Positions 22,001 through 34,350 of a stretch of DNA of 64,000 bases are shown here, one piece after another. Each line of letters starts with the position of its first letter. Position 1 is the stretch's first letter. Made by a program: the position numbers and the translations under genes. The DNA comes from Riptortus pedestris (taxonomy: Eukaryota; Arthropoda; Insecta; Hemiptera; Alydidae): NCBI GenBank assembly GCA_019009955.1, contig CM032229.1:195224001-195288000 (forward strand), read 5' to 3'. Under the pieces are notes generated by a model, which searched no databases, was not told the origin of the DNA, and worked only from the letters and a program-made list of their open reading frames with translations.

Positions 22001-25000
22001 TTCTCAGCACAGCATCTTACTCTGCAGTTAAATGTTCATCATGACATGTTTGGTTCTCACCACAGCATCTTACTCTGCAGTTAAATGTTCATCATGACAT
22101 GTTTGGTTCTCACCACAGCATCTTACTCTGCAGTTAAATGTTCATCATGACATGTTTGGTTCTCAGTACAGCATCTTACTCTGCAGTTAAATGTTCATCA
22201 TGACATGTTTGGTTCTCAGCACAGCATCTTACTCTGCAGTTAAATGTTCATCATGACATGTTTGGTTCTCACCACACCATCTTACTCTGCAGTTAAATGT
22301 TCATCATGACATGTTTGGTTCTCAGCACAGCATCTTACTCTGCAGTTAAATGTTCATCATGACATGTTTGGTTCTCACCACAGCATCTTACTCTGCAGTT
22401 AAATGTTCATCATGACATGTTTGGTTCTCAGCACAGCATCTTACTCTGCAGTTAAATGTTCATCATGACATGTTTGGTTCTCAGCACAGCATCTTACTCT
22501 GCAGTTAAATGTTCATCATGACATGTTTGGTTCTCACCACAGCATCTTACTCTGCAGTTAAATGTTCATCATGACATCTTTGGTTCTCAGCACAGCATCT
22601 TACTCTGCAGTTAAATGTTCATCATGACATGTTTGGTTCTCACCACAGCATCTTACTCTGCAGTTAAATGTTCATCATGACATGTTTGGTTCTCAGTACA
22701 GCATCTTACTCTGCAGTTAAATGTTCATCATGACATGTTTGGTTCTCAGCACAGCATCTTACTCTGCAGTTAAATGTTCATCATGACATGTTTGGTTCTC
22801 AGTACAGCATCTTACTCTGCAGTTTAAATGTTCATCATGACATGTTTTGGCTCTCACCACAGCATCTTACCCTGCAGTTATATTCTCTTCATGACCAGTA
22901 CGGTATTCCGTACTGCATCTTACTCTGCAGTTAAATGTTCATCATGACATGTTTGGTTCTCACCACAGCATCTTACTCTGCAGTTAAATGTTCATCATGA
23001 CATGTTTGGTTCTCACCACAGCATCTTACTCTGAAGTTAAATGTTCATCATGACATGTTTGGTTCTCACCACAGCATCTTACTCTGCAGTTAAATGTTCA
23101 TCATGACATGTTTGGTTCTCAGCACAGCATCTTACTCTGCAGTTAAATGTTCATCATGACATGTTTGGTTCTCACCACAGCATCTTACTCTGCAGTTAAA
23201 TGTTCATCATGACATGTTTGGTTCTCAGTACAGCATCTTACTCTGCAGTTAAATGTTCATCATGACATGTTTGGTTCTCAGCACAGCATCTTACTCTGCA
23301 GTTAAATGTTCATCATGACATGTTTGGTTCTCACAACACAATCTTACTCTGCAGTTAAATGTTCATCATGACATGTTTGGTTCTCAGCACAGCATCTTAC
23401 CTCTGCAGTTAAATGTTCATCATGACATGTTTGGTTCTCACCACAGCATCTTACTCTGCAGTTAAATGTTCATCATGACATTTTTGGTTCTCAGCACAGC
23501 ATCTTACTCTGCAGTTAAATGTTCATCATGACATGTTTGGTTCTCAGCACAGCATCTTACTCTGCAGTTAAATGTTCATCATGACATGTTTGGTTCTCAC
23601 AACAGCATCTTACTCTGCAGTTAAATGTTCATCATGACATCTTTGGTTCTCAGCACAGCATCTTACTCTGCAGTTAAATGTTCATCATGACATGTTTGGT
23701 TCTCAGTACAGCATCTTACTCTGCAGTTAAATGTTCATCATGACATGTTTGGTTCTCACCACAGCATCTTACTCTGCAGTTAAATGTTCATCATGACATG
23801 TTTGGTTCTCAGTACAGCATCTTACTCTGCAGTTAAATGTTCATCATGACATGTTTGGTTCTCAGTACAGCATCTTATTCTGCAGTTAAATGTTCATCAT
23901 GACATGTTTGGTTCTCAGCACAGCATCTTACTCTGCAGTTAAATGTTCATCATGACATTTTTGGTTCTCAGCACAGCATCTTACTCTGCAGTTAAATGTT
24001 TATCATGACATGTTTGGTTCTCAGCACTGCATCTTACTCTGAAGTTAAATGTTCATCATGACATGTTTGGTTCTCAGCACAGCATCTTACTCTGCAGTTA
24101 AATGTTCATCATGACATGTTTGGTTCTCAGTACAGCATCTTACTCTGCAGTTAAATGTTCATCATGACATCTTTGGTTCTCAGCACAGCATCTTACTCTG
24201 CAGTTAAATGTTCATCATGACATGTTTGGTTCTCAGTACAGCATCTTACTCTGCAGTTAAATGTTCATCATGACATCTTTGGTTCTCAGTACAGCAGCTT
24301 ACTCTGCAGTTAAATGTTCATCATGACATGTTTGGTTCTCAGTACAGCATCTTACTCTGCAGTTAAATGTTCATCATGACATGTTTGGTTCTCACCACAC
24401 CATCTTACTCTGCAGTTAAATGTTCATCATCAAATGTTTGTATATCAGAACAGCATCTTACTCTGCAGTTAAATGATCATCATGTGATCTTTGGTTCTCA
24501 GTACAGCATCTTACTCTGCAGTTTAAATGTTCATCATGCCATGTTTGGTTCTCACCACAGCATCTTACTCTGCAGTTAAATGTTCATCATGACATGTTTG
24601 GTTCTCAGCACTGCATCTTACTCTGCAGTTAAATGTTCATCATGACATGTTTGGTTCTCAGTACAGCATCTTACTCTGCAGTTAAATGTTCATCATGACA
24701 TCTTTGGTTCTCAGTACAGCATCTTACTCTGCAGTTAAATGTTCATCATGACATGTTTGGTTCTCAGCACAGCATCTTACTCTGCAGTTAAATGTTCATC
24801 ATGACATGTTTGGTTCTCAGTACAGCATCTTACTCTGCAGTTAAATGTTCATCATGACATGTTTGGTTCTCACCACAGCATCTTACTCTGCAGTTAAATG
24901 TTCATCATGCCATGTTTGGTTCTCACCACAGCATCTTACTCTGCAGTTAAATGTTCATCATGACATGTTTGGTTCTCAGCACAGCATCTTACTCTGCAGT

Positions 25001-26932
25001 TAAATGTTCATCATGACATCTTTGGTTCTCAGTACAGCATCTTACTCTGCAGTTAAATGTTCATCATGACATGTTTGGTTCTCAGCACAGCATCTTACTC
25101 TGAAGTTAAATGTTCATCATGACATGTTTGGTTCTCAGCACAGCATCTTACTCTGCAGTTAAATGTTCATCATGACATGTTTGGTTCTCAGCACAGCATC
25201 TTACTCTGAAGTTAAATGTTCATCATGACATGTTTGGTTCTCAGCACAGCATCTTACTCTGCAGTTAAATGTTCATCATGACATGTTTGGGTCTCAGCAC
25301 AGCATCTTACTCTGCAGTTAAATGTTCATCATGACATCTTTGGTTCTCAGTACAGCATCTTACTCTGCAGTTAAATGTTCATCATGACATGTTTGGTTCT
25401 CAGTACAGCATCTTACTCTGCAGTTAAATGTTCATCATGACATCTTTGGTTCTCAGTACAGCATCTTACTCTGCAGTTAAATGTTCATCATGCCATGTTT
25501 GGTTCTCACCACAGCATCTTACTCTGCAGTTAAATGTTCATCATGACATGTTTGGTTCTCAGCACAGCATCTTACTCTGCAGTTAAATGTTCATCATGAC
25601 ATCTTTGGTTATCAGTACAGCATATTACTCTGCTGTTAAATGTTCATCATGACATGTTTGGTTCTCAGCACAGCATCTTACTCTGCAGTTAAATGTTCAT
25701 CATGACATTTTTGGTTCTCAGCACAGCATCTTACTCTGCAGTTAAATGTTAATCATGACATGTTTGGTTCTCAGAACACCATCTTACTCTGCAGTTAAAT
25801 GTTCATCGTGACATGCTTGGTTCTCAGCACAGCATCTTACTCTGCAGTTAAATGTTCATCATGACATGTTTGGTTCTCAGTACAGCATCTTACTCTGCAG
25901 TTAAATGTTCATCATGACATGTTTGGTTCTCACCACAGCATCTTACTCTGCAGTTAAATGTTCATCATGACATGTTTGGTTCTCAGCACAGCATCTTACT
26001 CTGCAGTTAAATGTTCATCATGACATCTTTGGTTCTCAGTACAGCATCTTACTCTGCAGTTAAATGTTCATCATGACATCTTTGGTTCTCAGCACAGCAT
26101 CTTACTCTGTAGTTAAATGTTCATCATGACATGCTTGGTTCTCAGCACAGCATCTTACTCTGTAGTTAAATGTTCATCGTGACATCTTTGGTTCTCAGCA
26201 CAGCATCTTACTCTGAAGTTAAATGTTCATCATGACATGTTTGGTTCTCAGCACAGCATCTTACTCTGCAGTTAAATGTTCATCATGACATGTTTGGTTC
26301 TCAGCACAGCATCTTACTCTGCAGTTAAATGTTCATCATGACATGTTTGGTTCTCAGCACAGCATCTTACTCTGCAGTTAAATGTTCATCATGACATGTT
26401 TGGTTCTCAGTACAGCATCTTACTCTGCAGTTAAATGTTCATCATGACATCTTTGGTTCTCAGTACAGCATCTTACTCTGCAGTTAAATGTTCATAATGC
26501 CATGTTTGGTTCTCACCACAGCATCTTAATCTGCAGTTAAATGTTCATCGTGACATCTTTGGTTCTCAGCACAGCATCTTACTCTGTAGTTAAATGTTCA
26601 TCATGACATCTTTGGTTCTCAGCACAGCATCTTACTCTGCAGTTAAATGTTCATCATGACATCTTTGGTTCTCAGCACAGCATCTTACTCTGCAGTTAAA
26701 TGTTCATCATGACATCTTTGGTTCTCAGCACAGCATCTTACTCTGCAGTTAAATGTTCATCATGACATCTTTGGTTCTCAGCACAGCATCTTACTCTGCA
26801 GTTAAATGTTCATCATGACATGATTGGTTCTCAGCACAGCATCTTACTCTGCAGTTAAATGTTCATCATGACATGTTTGGTTCTCAGCACAGCATCTTAC
26901 TCTGCAGTTAAATGTTCATCATGACATCTTTG
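19056..26932 (+). repeat. 53-bp satellite array (about 149 copies)
   Basis: Unit TTTGGTTCTCAGCACAGCAT, then CTTACTCTGCAGTTAAATG, then TTCATCATGACATG; period 53 bp with one PstI site (CTGCAG) per unit. Main variable sites are CAGCACAG / CACCACAG / CAGTACAG and CATGTTT / CATCTTT. The CATCTTT variant appears only from about 22575 rightwards. Single-base insertions (for example at 19765, 19800, 20030, 20150) cluster between 19.7 and 21.6 kb. One odd unit lies at 22880-22915. No coding capacity. Confidence 0.98.
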
Positions 26933-27238
26933 GTGATGCTGGCCAAGAATACAATCACATCAATATTTTGTCTATGGTAAACTTCTTTCTAAAGTGAAAC
27001 AACAAACGGTCAATTACTAAACCAAAGAACAAAAGAGTTGACGATAACTGGAAAAACTCATAATCGGGGAAGTGTTTCATTATTTTCAGAGCTGTCTCTA
27101 CCAAAGGGCATTCGTTAGCCAATCTGTTGGAGGCTGATCAGAGAAATGGAGGGAAATAAATTGGCGGGTGAAGAACAGGCTGGCCAACCTTTGAGTGCGA
27201 CACTCCAATTACCTACGGAGTAAGGGCTCAAACGGCCG
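26933..27238. other. unique spacer between two arrays
   Basis: About 300 bases between the 53-bp satellite and the CT tract. No motif found. Confidence 0.4.
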
Positions 27239-27988
<750 letters not shown>

Positions 27989-27990
27989 TG

Positions 27991-29096
27991 ACACGGCATA
28001 ATTTGAAGGATATTAGCACACCACACGGCACAATATGAATGCTATTATCACACCCCACGGCACAATATGATGGCTATTAGCACACCACACGGTACGATAT
28101 GACGGCTATTAGCACATCACACGGCACAATATGATGGCTATTAGCACACCACACGGCACAATATGATGGCTATTAGCACACCACACGGTACGATATGACG
28201 GCTATTAGCACACCACACGGCACAATATGATGGCTATTAGCACACCACACGGCACAATATGATGGCTATTAGCACACCACACGGCACAATATGATGGCTA
28301 TTAGCACACCACACGGCACAATATGAAGGCTATTAGTACACCACACGGCACAATATGACGGCTATTAGTACACCACACGGCACAATATGAAGGCTATTAG
28401 GACACCACACGGCACAATATGAAGGCTATTAGCACACCACACGGCACAATATGAAGGCTATTAGTACACCACACGGCACAATATGACGGCTATTAGTACA
28501 CCACACGGCACAATATGACGGCTATTAGTACACCACACGGCACAATATGATGGCTATTAGCACACCACACGGCACAATATGACGGCTTTTAGCACATCAC
28601 ACGGCACAATATGAAGGCTATTAGCACACCACACGGCACAATATGAAGGCTATTAGTACACCACACGGCACAATATGATGGCTATTAGCACACCACACGG
28701 CACAATATGATGGCTATTAGCACACCACACGGCACAATATGACGGTTTTTGGCACATCACACGGCATAATTTGAAGGCTTTTAGCACACCACACGGCACA
28801 ATATGAAGGCTATTAGAACACCACACGGCAAAATATGAAGGATATTAGTACAACACACTTCACAATATGAAGTCTATTAGTACACCACACGGCACAATAT
28901 GAAGGCTATTAGTACACCACACGGCACAATATGATGGCTATTAGCACACCACACGGCACAATATGAAGGCTATTAGCACACCACACGGCACAATATGATG
29001 GCTATTAGCACACCACACGGCACAATATGAAGGCTATTAGTACACCACACGGCACAATATGATGGCTATTAGCACACCACACGGCACAATATGAAT
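27991..29096 (+). repeat. 32-bp tandem array (about 35 copies)
   Basis: The unit CACGGCACAATATGATGGCT followed by ATTAGCACACCA has a 32-bp period. Variable sites: GATGG/GAAGG/GACGG and AGCACA/AGTACA. It abuts the CT tract on the left and the LINE 3' region on the right. Confidence 0.97.
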
Positions 29097-30210
29097 ACTA
29101 TTCCAAAATGGCATTTTGTGTAGTCTATGTTACTTATCCCTGTATATTGCCAACATATATTAAAAAAGCATTTCTCTTCATTTATTCTTAATTTCCTCTA
29201 GATAGTAAGCCTATTTGGAGAGATTTTATTTTCTGCACATCCCATGCATATTGGCATTATATGTGCATTTTGTCAAAACTTGCAACAATTTTAATTAAAC
29301 TTGATAAAATAAACAATAAACATATAACAGCACAATTAACTAACCAATAAAAATTACATACTATTAATTTTACATTATCTTTTCCTCTCTCAGCTTAAGA
29401 ATATTGGAGGCTATTTCTTTTACTAAATTTAGGTGTTTTGAAAATAAAATATCGGGACTGATAGGCCAAGCGGGAATATGAGTCTTCAACTATCTTTGTA
29501 TGTCTTGAGTCAGTCTACATTCATAAATCAGGTGGGTGAATGTCTGTTCAGTGTAACTGTCGCATTTACAAGTATTTGAGTCAGTAAGTATGAATCTGTA
29601 TAAGTAAGAGTTTGTATTTCCGTGTCCAGTTAGTATTTCTGTTAGATAAAATGTATGTAGGGGTTGTGAGATATTGGTTTTTAAAACAGGGATATATAAT
29701 TTTAGATGTAATCCATTATCTGTTTGATTCCATCTCTGTTGCCACGAATTAATACTTATTTCTTTTAGTAAAGATTTTAACACAGTTGGAGTAATTTTGA
29801 TTTAAATTACGTCTTTGTTACTTTTAGAGGCACTTTTGGCGTGGAAATCGACTATTTCATTGCCCATAAAAAAGGGTGTGCCTTGACCCATTTGAAGTGA
29901 ATGAAAGTCAGTCTGTTTTTTAATTGTGTTATATTATGGCGTATTTGTTCTATATGTTCGTCGTGGTTCTTCATGTTGTCTAGTTTGTGTAAAAGCATTT
30001 CACTGTCTGTGTGTAGTAGAATGTAAGTGTTTGCTGGCAAGACCATTTCATTTACATAATTTAGAGCCTGTAAAACGGCTGTAATTTCTGCCTGATTATT
30101 AGAACAATGGTTGCCTAATTTAAATTGTTTACATTTACAACATCATCAGTTTTATTTCCTACAAAAATGATAAAGGCACCCCCTACATCCGGTCCATCCT
30201 TTGCAACTGT
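29097..30210 (-). pseudogene. RNase H-type LINE, 3' part, copy 1
   Basis: Minus strand from 30210 to about 29175, then 3' flank. It encodes part of an RNase H domain (LLHTDSEMLLHKLDN, then FIHFKWVKAHPF) and, after a break, a C-terminal region NSWQQRWNQTDNGLHLKLYI, LTEILTGHGNTNSYLYRF and CKCDSYTEQTFTHLIYECRL with a Cys/His knuckle. This arrangement is typical of R1/I/Jockey-type LINEs that end in RNase H and a zinc knuckle. The RNase H part is frameshifted after KAH compared with copy 2. The 3' end lies next to the 32-bp array; the 5' end is truncated. Confidence 0.82.
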
Positions 30211-30319
30211 CGAGGACGACATATTTAATTATTGTGGCCCCCACTTTAATTTTAAGTTTAGTGTAAGTAAAGTTCTTTATATTATAAATCTAACATTAAT
30301 AATATGATATATACTATTT

Positions 30320-31796
30320 GAAGACCACAGGCAAAGAGCATTCTAAGTCATTTTTTTTCAAAAATGAGGTTTTCGCGATATCTAGTAGCTAAGGCCGAGT
30401 ACTACAACCTAGTCTACTCATCAAGGGGAAAGAACTTTCTGTGTCACTGTTATTAAAGCTGGAAAAAATCATATACAGGGAAATATCATTCTATGTTCAA
30501 CCAGCTGATTGATTTACAGTGGAAGAATATTCTATGTCACTATCAGCTGTTCAAGTTACTTTGATAACATTCTATGTTTAACAGAACCTCTCAGCTTTAC
30601 GTACTTTGTTGTCAGTGATTGTGGGTTGTTTAAGTCAATTGAATTTTAACTTATTATTAATAGTGGATAGTGATCAAAATGAGTGATAACGACGAAAATA
30701 TTACTGCAATGGCTACAACAAAGAGGAAATATGGAAGAATATCAGACGCAACGAAGAGAATCCGTGCCATGTCACACATGCCTGGTGATCCGTGTAATTG
30801 TAAGCGCTTTAAATGCTTTGAAACAATCAAAGAAAAGGAAAGAGACGAACTATTGAAACAATTTAATCTAATGGCGGACTTCAATAAACAAATGGAACAT
30901 TTAACCGGACTTATTAGTGTTTTACCGATCAAACAGCGTAGGCCTCGAGTGAATGAAGAGGATTCTACTTCTCTTAAAGAATTCTCTTACGAATACAAGG
31001 TAAGGATTTTGACAGATGGGAAAGCCAATGAAATCACTGTCTGTCAAAAAGCATTCATATCATTGCATGGAATTACAAACCAAACAATTAATACGATTAA
31101 AAAATCTTTGAATACCACTGGAAAAGCTCCAGTTGATCAACGAGGCAAACACAAAAACAGAAAACATTCGAAACCAAAAGAAACACTGGATAAGGTCCAC
31201 AAACATCTATATTCTTTAAAGGGACGAAAATCGCACTACAGTTTAAAAAAAAAAAACAGTAAAGTGTAACTCTCTGAAGATCTAAACATTAATAAACTTT
31301 ATAAAACGTATTCTGAATTATATCCAAATAATCCAGTTTGGAGTTCAAAGCTAGGAAGGAAAATCTTGAAATGGGAAATTCAGACCAGGAACGTGATCAA
31401 CTCAAAAACTTGACAACGCAGCACATGTTACATCTTTAATCTTTAAATATTTACTTATATTCTTTGACTTTTTTAATGTGTTCTTATGTAAAGTTTATAA
31501 ATTCCCAATAACCTATGTATGAACATAGAATGTTATTTCCATGTTTCAACTGACTTAGACTGTTTTTTCACTGTTTTTTATGACATTATGTTTGATTTTT
31601 TTTTTTTAATAAATATAACCAAAAATGGAGATTGAACAGTTTTATTTCGAATTTAAATTTATTTGATCAGTACAAAAAAAATTTATTGTTCAATAAATAT
31701 CAATTCTCAATTTTCATATGACGTTTCAAAGACTAATTTTCAATTTACTCAAAAGTAAGAAAAAGTGACTTAGAATGTTCTTTGCCTGGGGTCTTC
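30320..31796 (+). mobile_element. DNA transposon with 36-bp TIRs, unclassified
   Basis: The ends are inverted repeats: GAAGACCACAGGCAAAG at 30320 and its inverted partner (GAAGACCCCAGGCAAAG) at 31796. They extend about 36 bp through ATTCTAAGTCA with three mismatches. ATTT flanks both ends (30316-30319 and 31797-31800) as a candidate 4-bp target duplication. Inside each end are inverted subterminal motifs: CATTCTATGTT at about 30487 and 30568, AACATAGAATGTT at 31522. The interior carries one broken ORF (30679-31437). Total 1,477 bp. Confidence 0.8.
30679..31437 (+). pseudogene. broken transposon-encoded protein with Cys-rich N-terminus
   Basis: The frame starts MSDNDENITAMATTKRK (a Met at 30670 is an alternative) and contains the cysteine motif GDPCNCKRFKCFE, a middle part with FSYEYKVRIL and VCQKAFISLHGI, and a basic segment RGKHKNRKHSKPKE. 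A TAA at 31267-31269 interrupts it after an A-rich stretch. The same frame continues as LSEDLNINKLYKTYSELYPN to about 31411. A second frame nearby (NSDQERDQLKNL, HMLHL) looks like the next piece after an internal deletion. I recall similar proteins annotated as uncharacterised in insects, but cannot name the family. No catalytic DDE triad is visible. Location inside TIRs makes a transposase role likely (inference). Confidence 0.65.
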
Positions 31797-32120
31797 ATTT
31801 GTAATATATTTTGCGAGCGTCTGGGAGCTATGGCAAAGGGTTAATCGGCCTGACTTCGTGCAAGTTCGGGTCACGTCGGGGATAACAGCTGACTTTACGC
31901 CAGTAGTAAGTTAGCACCAAGGTACGTATAATATAAGGTAGGGCCATTAGCGAGTAGCCAATCAGAATGCAGCAAGGTCTCCTACGTCACTGGGCAACAA
32001 GATTCGGGCGGACTAGCCGAAATACGATCAATATAAGCAGTTTTATGATTAATTTGGCGAATAAAAAATTGTTAAAATGGTATATGTCTGTAAATGATAC
32101 AAATTACTTTAGTTGAATAT
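31797..32120. other. unassigned spacer
   Basis: GC-moderate sequence between the transposon and the THAP gene 3' region. No feature recognised. Confidence 0.35.
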
Positions 32121-32121
32121 A

Positions 32122-32127
32122 TTTTAT
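32122..32127 (-). terminator. possible poly(A) signal for the THAP gene
   Basis: AATAAA on the minus strand in a TTTATTTC context downstream of the duplicated 3' exons. The word is common in AT-rich DNA. Confidence 0.3.
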
Positions 32128-32436
32128 TTCAAATAAACCATGCACAAATGAGATTCCATTAAAAATAAATACATAATAGTTCCTTAAAATTTATATATGT
32201 TGGGTTACGTTTAAAAATCTTAATTTTTCTACGTAATTAGCACAACAAAGTAAAATTTTACTATAATAAAATGAAATCTTCAAAACATGAAAACAGTAAT
32301 GACTTCTATTATACAAACAAATAAAAGTTAATAAAATTGAGACTAACCAAGCAATAAACAATGATACCCAGATAAAAAATGAGTAAATTATTTTAAACAT
32401 CAGCTAGTCAATATAGGTACAAGATTTTTAAAGGTT

Positions 32437-32583
32437 ATCATTGGCATGTAGTCCTCCTTGTAATAAAAATATGCTTATATTTAGTCACATGGAATCCTTG
32501 GTTCCAGTAGCATCCTTGTGAAGAGAATGGCACTGATGTTGGAGCATATGCATTGAAACCGCACTGTCCCATTGAATAACTAA
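32437..32583 (-). other. candidate duplicated 3' exon (copy a)
   Basis: Minus strand: begins after an acceptor TTTCCTCCACAG and reads TTAGTTATTCAATGGGACAG, then TGCGGTTTCAATGCATATGC. Nearly the same as 32680-32845, offset by about 262 bp. The open frame gives CGFNAYAPTSVPFSSQGCYW. The 3' limit is uncertain. Confidence 0.5.
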
Positions 32584-32679
32584 CTGTGGAGGAAACATGT
32601 AATATCATTAATTGATGATAGACAAACTATAGGAAACACTACAAGAAAATAATTCTGTTACTCAGATTTTAAAACCTAC

Positions 32680-32845
32680 CTTTTTTTTAAAAAAAAGCTG
32701 TCATTGGCATTTAGCCCTCCTTGTAATAAAAAGATGCTTATATTTAGTCACTGGAATCCTTGGATCCAGTAGCATCCTTGTGAAGAGAAAGGCACTGATG
32801 TTGGAGTGTATGCATTGAAACCGCACTGTCCCATAGAATAAATAA
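32680..32845 (-). other. candidate duplicated 3' exon (copy b)
   Basis: Minus strand: acceptor TTTCCTTCACAG, exon starting TTATTTATTCTATGGGACAG, donor AAAAAG|GTAGGT at 32680/32679. Introns on both sides are short (115 bp and 96 bp) and also share TGATATTACATGTTTCC, so intron plus exon were duplicated together. A one-base deletion relative to copy a brings a TGA after GCYWIQGFQ. Confidence 0.5.
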
Positions 32846-32964
32846 CTGTGAAGGAAACATGTAATATCATTAATGATGGAGCATGGGAAATAAACTCCTA
32901 TAGTGCTCTATAGGATACACTACAAAAAAAGTATTCTGTTTCTTTCATTTTAAATGTTACCTTT

Positions 32965-33726
32965 TTAAAAGCCCCCATTCGCATGAAGTCCATCTTGTCC
33001 AAAACAGTTGCTGCTGATATATTTTGAGTGTATGCACTGAATTTGGGCTTTGGATAATACTGGATGACAAATCCTTTCCATTTCTTTTTTCACTGCATTT
33101 TTTCTTCTTTTTGCATCAATTTTTAGCTGGTGATTAACTGTTAGCAATTTAGTAACTCTCTTTTTTAAATTAAAGTTATTACTTTCTAAATTTTTTACTT
33201 GGATCAGCAAGGACTTTAATTGGGATTCATATTCAGAATTTTTTTCCTTTAAGAGAATACATCCATTACAATCAACTTCTTCTGTATTACATGAAAAATC
33301 ACTTTTCATCTTTTTGGGAGAAATCTCATTAATGTGACGCAGGGCACGTTTAGTTATTTCACGTTTTTTACTCCTACAGTCTCTAGATGTTTCACATTTT
33401 GAGTCAGAAGTAGAGCTAGTAGGTGTTTGTTTACTTACGGACGATACTGGTAAATTAAGATGCGGCACAGCTTCTTCTTTTAATATCAATCTATTAGGAA
33501 CATAGCCTAACAATTCTGCTTTTAAATTCCTTTGGTAATCACTATCGCTGAAATGTTCTGAACAAACCCGAGCAAAAGTAGGATTAAATTTCAAATCTCC
33601 TCGTCTACACAGAACTATCCACTGTTTCTTAATTTCTGGGTTTTTCGGGAACCGGTGATAAGATACAGACTTGCCTGTTCTCCTAGAGTTGTTGGAACAT
33701 GTTGCCATAGCACACTCACTCGGCAT
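32965..33726 (-). CDS. THAP-domain protein with coiled coil
   Basis: A 253-residue frame from the Met at 33726; a Met six codons upstream gives MIFFFK, and the internal Met matches the usual THAP start. Residues 1-90 form a THAP zinc finger, a sequence-specific DNA-binding fold. The C2CH ligands are C5, C10, C55 and H58, with P27, W36, F59 and AVPHLNLP at the end. A basic, Ser/Thr-rich linker with a small Cys cluster (DCNGC) follows, then a coiled coil of about 50 residues (LKEKNSEYESQLKSLLIQVK onward) and LSKAQIQCIHSK. The frame ends in TAA four bases before a donor-like AAAAG|GTAACA at 32961/32960. It may be a host regulator or the DNA-binding part of a P-like transposase; no transposase catalytic region is seen. 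Confidence 0.8.
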   Translation of the reverse strand: MPSECAMATCSNNSRRTGKSVSYHRFPKNPEIKKQWIVLCRRGDLKFNPTFARVCSEHFSDSDYQRNLKAELLGYVPNRLILKEEAVPHLNLPVSSVSKQTPTSSTSDSKCETSRDCRSKKREITKRALRHINEISPKKMKSDFSCNTEEVDCNGCILLKEKNSEYESQLKSLLIQVKNLESNNFNLKKRVTKLLTVNHQLKIDAKRRKNAVKKEMERICHPVLSKAQIQCIHSKYISSNCFGQDGLHANGGF

Positions 33727-33744
33727 TTTGAAAAAAAAAATCAC

Positions 33745-34255
33745 TTATAACAAATAAAAGAATTCACTAAAAAAAAAACAATGCTCCCTCGATGTAAACA
33801 AAGCTGAAAGCGTCGAACACAAGTCGCACATTGACGTCATGCGCCAAAGTCGCAAAAATTTACGATCTGCGCACCTGCCGAATAGCACCCCCCTGAGTAG
33901 CACCACGTGCAGCTTAGGAGCCGGCATTTGCTCAGGGCAACAGCTCCCTTTTTTTTGTTTTTATGTGCCACGCACATCGCTGCTCAAGGCAGCATCTTCC
34001 TTCAAGAGCAATTTAAGATCTCATCATCATTTGCCGAGAACGTAGAAGTGGACAAGGAGTGCCCTACATAGGAGACACCAGTGGAAATTCGCCGCCTCTT
34101 TGAACTGATGATGGTTTTTTTTTTGTGTGCGTGAGTAGGAAATGGTCCTTTTGTTTTATAAAGTACTATTTGGATTCGTAGTTAAATTCTATTAGTGTTG
34201 GAGAGATGAGTGCTATAGTTGACAAAACCAAAGGACTAGTAGAATTTCGCCATCT
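33745..34255. other. THAP upstream region
   Basis: More GC-rich than the surroundings up to about 33920, consistent with a promoter region. No TATA box at the expected distance. The rest is unassigned. Confidence 0.35.
33832..33839. promoter_or_regulatory. perfect CRE palindrome upstream of the THAP gene
   Basis: TGACGTCA lies about 105 bp upstream of the THAP start codon. It is the full CREB/ATF consensus palindrome. Location and perfect match support a promoter element; no expression evidence is available. Confidence 0.45.
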
Positions 34256-34261
34256 TATTTT

Positions 34262-34350
34262 TGAAGGCTGGGTGGCTCATTGAGTAGCCTACTCGCCTAT
34301 CACTGTGACCTCACGGATTCGATTCCCTGGCGCTCGACTTTACATATTTT
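34262..34350 (+). repeat. tRNA-derived SINE-like head
   Basis: An A box-like TGGCTCATTGAGTAG (34273-34287) and a B box-like GGATTCGATTCCC (34315-34327) have tRNA-like spacing. It is followed by T-rich sequence. Too degenerate for a working tRNA, hence SINE. Confidence 0.5.

Noticed and set aside
19056..26932. Regular repeats that could suggest a CRISPR array
   Set aside because: The 53-bp units are contiguous with no unique spacers, there are no cas genes, and the sequence is eukaryotic. It is a satellite.
32191..32400. 69-codon hydrophobic minus-strand frame
   Set aside because: AT-rich DNA easily yields Phe/Leu/Ile-rich frames. It lies in the probable 3' region of the THAP transcription unit and has no motif.
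33839..34045. 68-codon plus-strand frame opposite the THAP promoter
   Set aside because: No domain, and it overlaps the CRE-containing upstream region. Most likely chance.
34262..34335. A functional tRNA gene
   Set aside because: A and B boxes are present, but acceptor and T-stem pairing are poor. Better explained as a SINE head.
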